Part shown: piece after piece, positions 13,175 through 13,272 of the stretch | Position numbering within the stretch: position 1 is the first letter of the stretch | How the letters are laid out: each line of letters starts with the position of its first letter | Assembly (NCBI GenBank): GCA_903958915.1 | Contig: CAJBVC010000187.1 | Span: 1-13,272 of the forward strand | Direction of reading: 5' to 3' | Length of the DNA stretch: 13,272 nucleotides | Source of the DNA: an uncultured beta proteobacterium | GTDB taxonomy: Bacteria > Pseudomonadota > Gammaproteobacteria > Burkholderiales > Burkholderiaceae_C | The notes under the pieces: generated by a model | The model's input: the letters and a program-made list of their open reading frames with translations, nothing else | Told to the model about the DNA's origin: nothing | Database searches by the model: none | Program-made: the position numbers and the translations under genes

Positions 13175-13205
13175 TTGCAAACGATTTAATTCGATAAAAT
13201 AAAAC
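13175..13205 (+). promoter_or_regulatory. Poorly defined candidate promoter of the receiver gene
   Basis: This AT-rich stretch holds TTGCAA (13175-13180) and the possible -10 elements TAAAAT (13195-13200, spacer 14, too short) and TAAAAC (13200-13205, spacer 19, long). Neither pairing is ideal, so only the general location is supported, directly downstream of the phased A-tracts. Confidence 0.25.
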
Positions 13206-13226
13206 CCTGCAAACAAAGAATCGCAC

Positions 13227-13272
13227 ATGGATTTCTCCAAATTCTCCGTCTTGGTCGTGGATGACTTCGCCA
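13227..13272 (+). CDS. Receiver-domain (response regulator) protein, N-terminal 15 codons only
   Basis: The visible peptide MDFSKFSVLVVDDFA has the VLVVDD strand-and-acidic-pair signature that opens CheY-like receiver domains. The rest of the gene lies beyond the window, so it could be a CheY-type protein, a DNA-binding regulator or a hybrid protein. ATG 13227 fits the usual distance to the acidic pair; upstream, AAAGAA is only a weak ribosome site. It could serve as phosphate acceptor for the kinases at 1.2-8.6 kb, but it is more than 4.5 kb away with unrelated genes between, so this link is speculative. Confidence 0.75.
   Translation, partial: MDFSKFSVLVVDDFA

Overview
The window reads as GC-rich chromosomal DNA from a beta-proteobacterium, most likely order Burkholderiales and probably Comamonadaceae. 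This is inferred from protein style (a YjgN-like DUF898 protein next to an M48 peptidase, a malate synthase G remnant, multi-domain histidine kinases). No rRNA or other marker gene is present. I see no tRNA, CRISPR array or intact insertion sequence. Coding density is high, and the last ~200 bases are much more AT-rich than the rest.

Layout. (1) 2-1168 (+): 3' part of a periplasmic di-heme cytochrome c peroxidase/MauG-type gene, cut by the window edge. (2) 1225-8605 (-): a signalling block transcribed leftwards. It runs from a membrane double-Cache/HAMP/PAS/PAS histidine kinase (5807-8605), through a hairpin and a candidate new promoter, to a three-gene unit: a soluble receiver-kinase (4437-5615), a PhnD-like periplasmic binding protein (3572-4408) and a membrane hybrid kinase with a C-terminal receiver (1225-3540). 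(3) 8781-9884 (+): a LivJ-like solute-binding lipoprotein, divergent from the first kinase. (4) 10151-12469 (+): a tight DUF898 membrane protein/M48 metallopeptidase pair. (5) 12621-13070 (-): a malate synthase G remnant with an internal deletion that removes the catalytic region. (6) 13071-13226: an AT-rich regulatory stretch with nested inverted repeats and three helically phased A-tracts. (7) 13227-13272 (+): the first 15 codons of a receiver-domain protein.

The most interesting part is the 1.2-9.9 kb block. Three histidine kinases and two periplasmic binding proteins of different families (PhnD-like and LivJ-like) sit together, with no ABC permease or ATPase gene. The binding proteins are therefore better read as ligand-sensing subunits for the kinases than as transporter parts. 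Known precedents for the PhnD half are the AioX/AioS arsenite sensor and the PhnD-like sensor domain of TtrS. Both control regions of this block carry a dyad of the same form, TTGTsG-N2-CsACAA (5687-5700 and 8704-8717), which suggests one dimeric regulator acting on both. No DNA-binding output regulator lies inside the block. The receiver gene starting at 13227 is a possible partner, but its output domain is outside the window.
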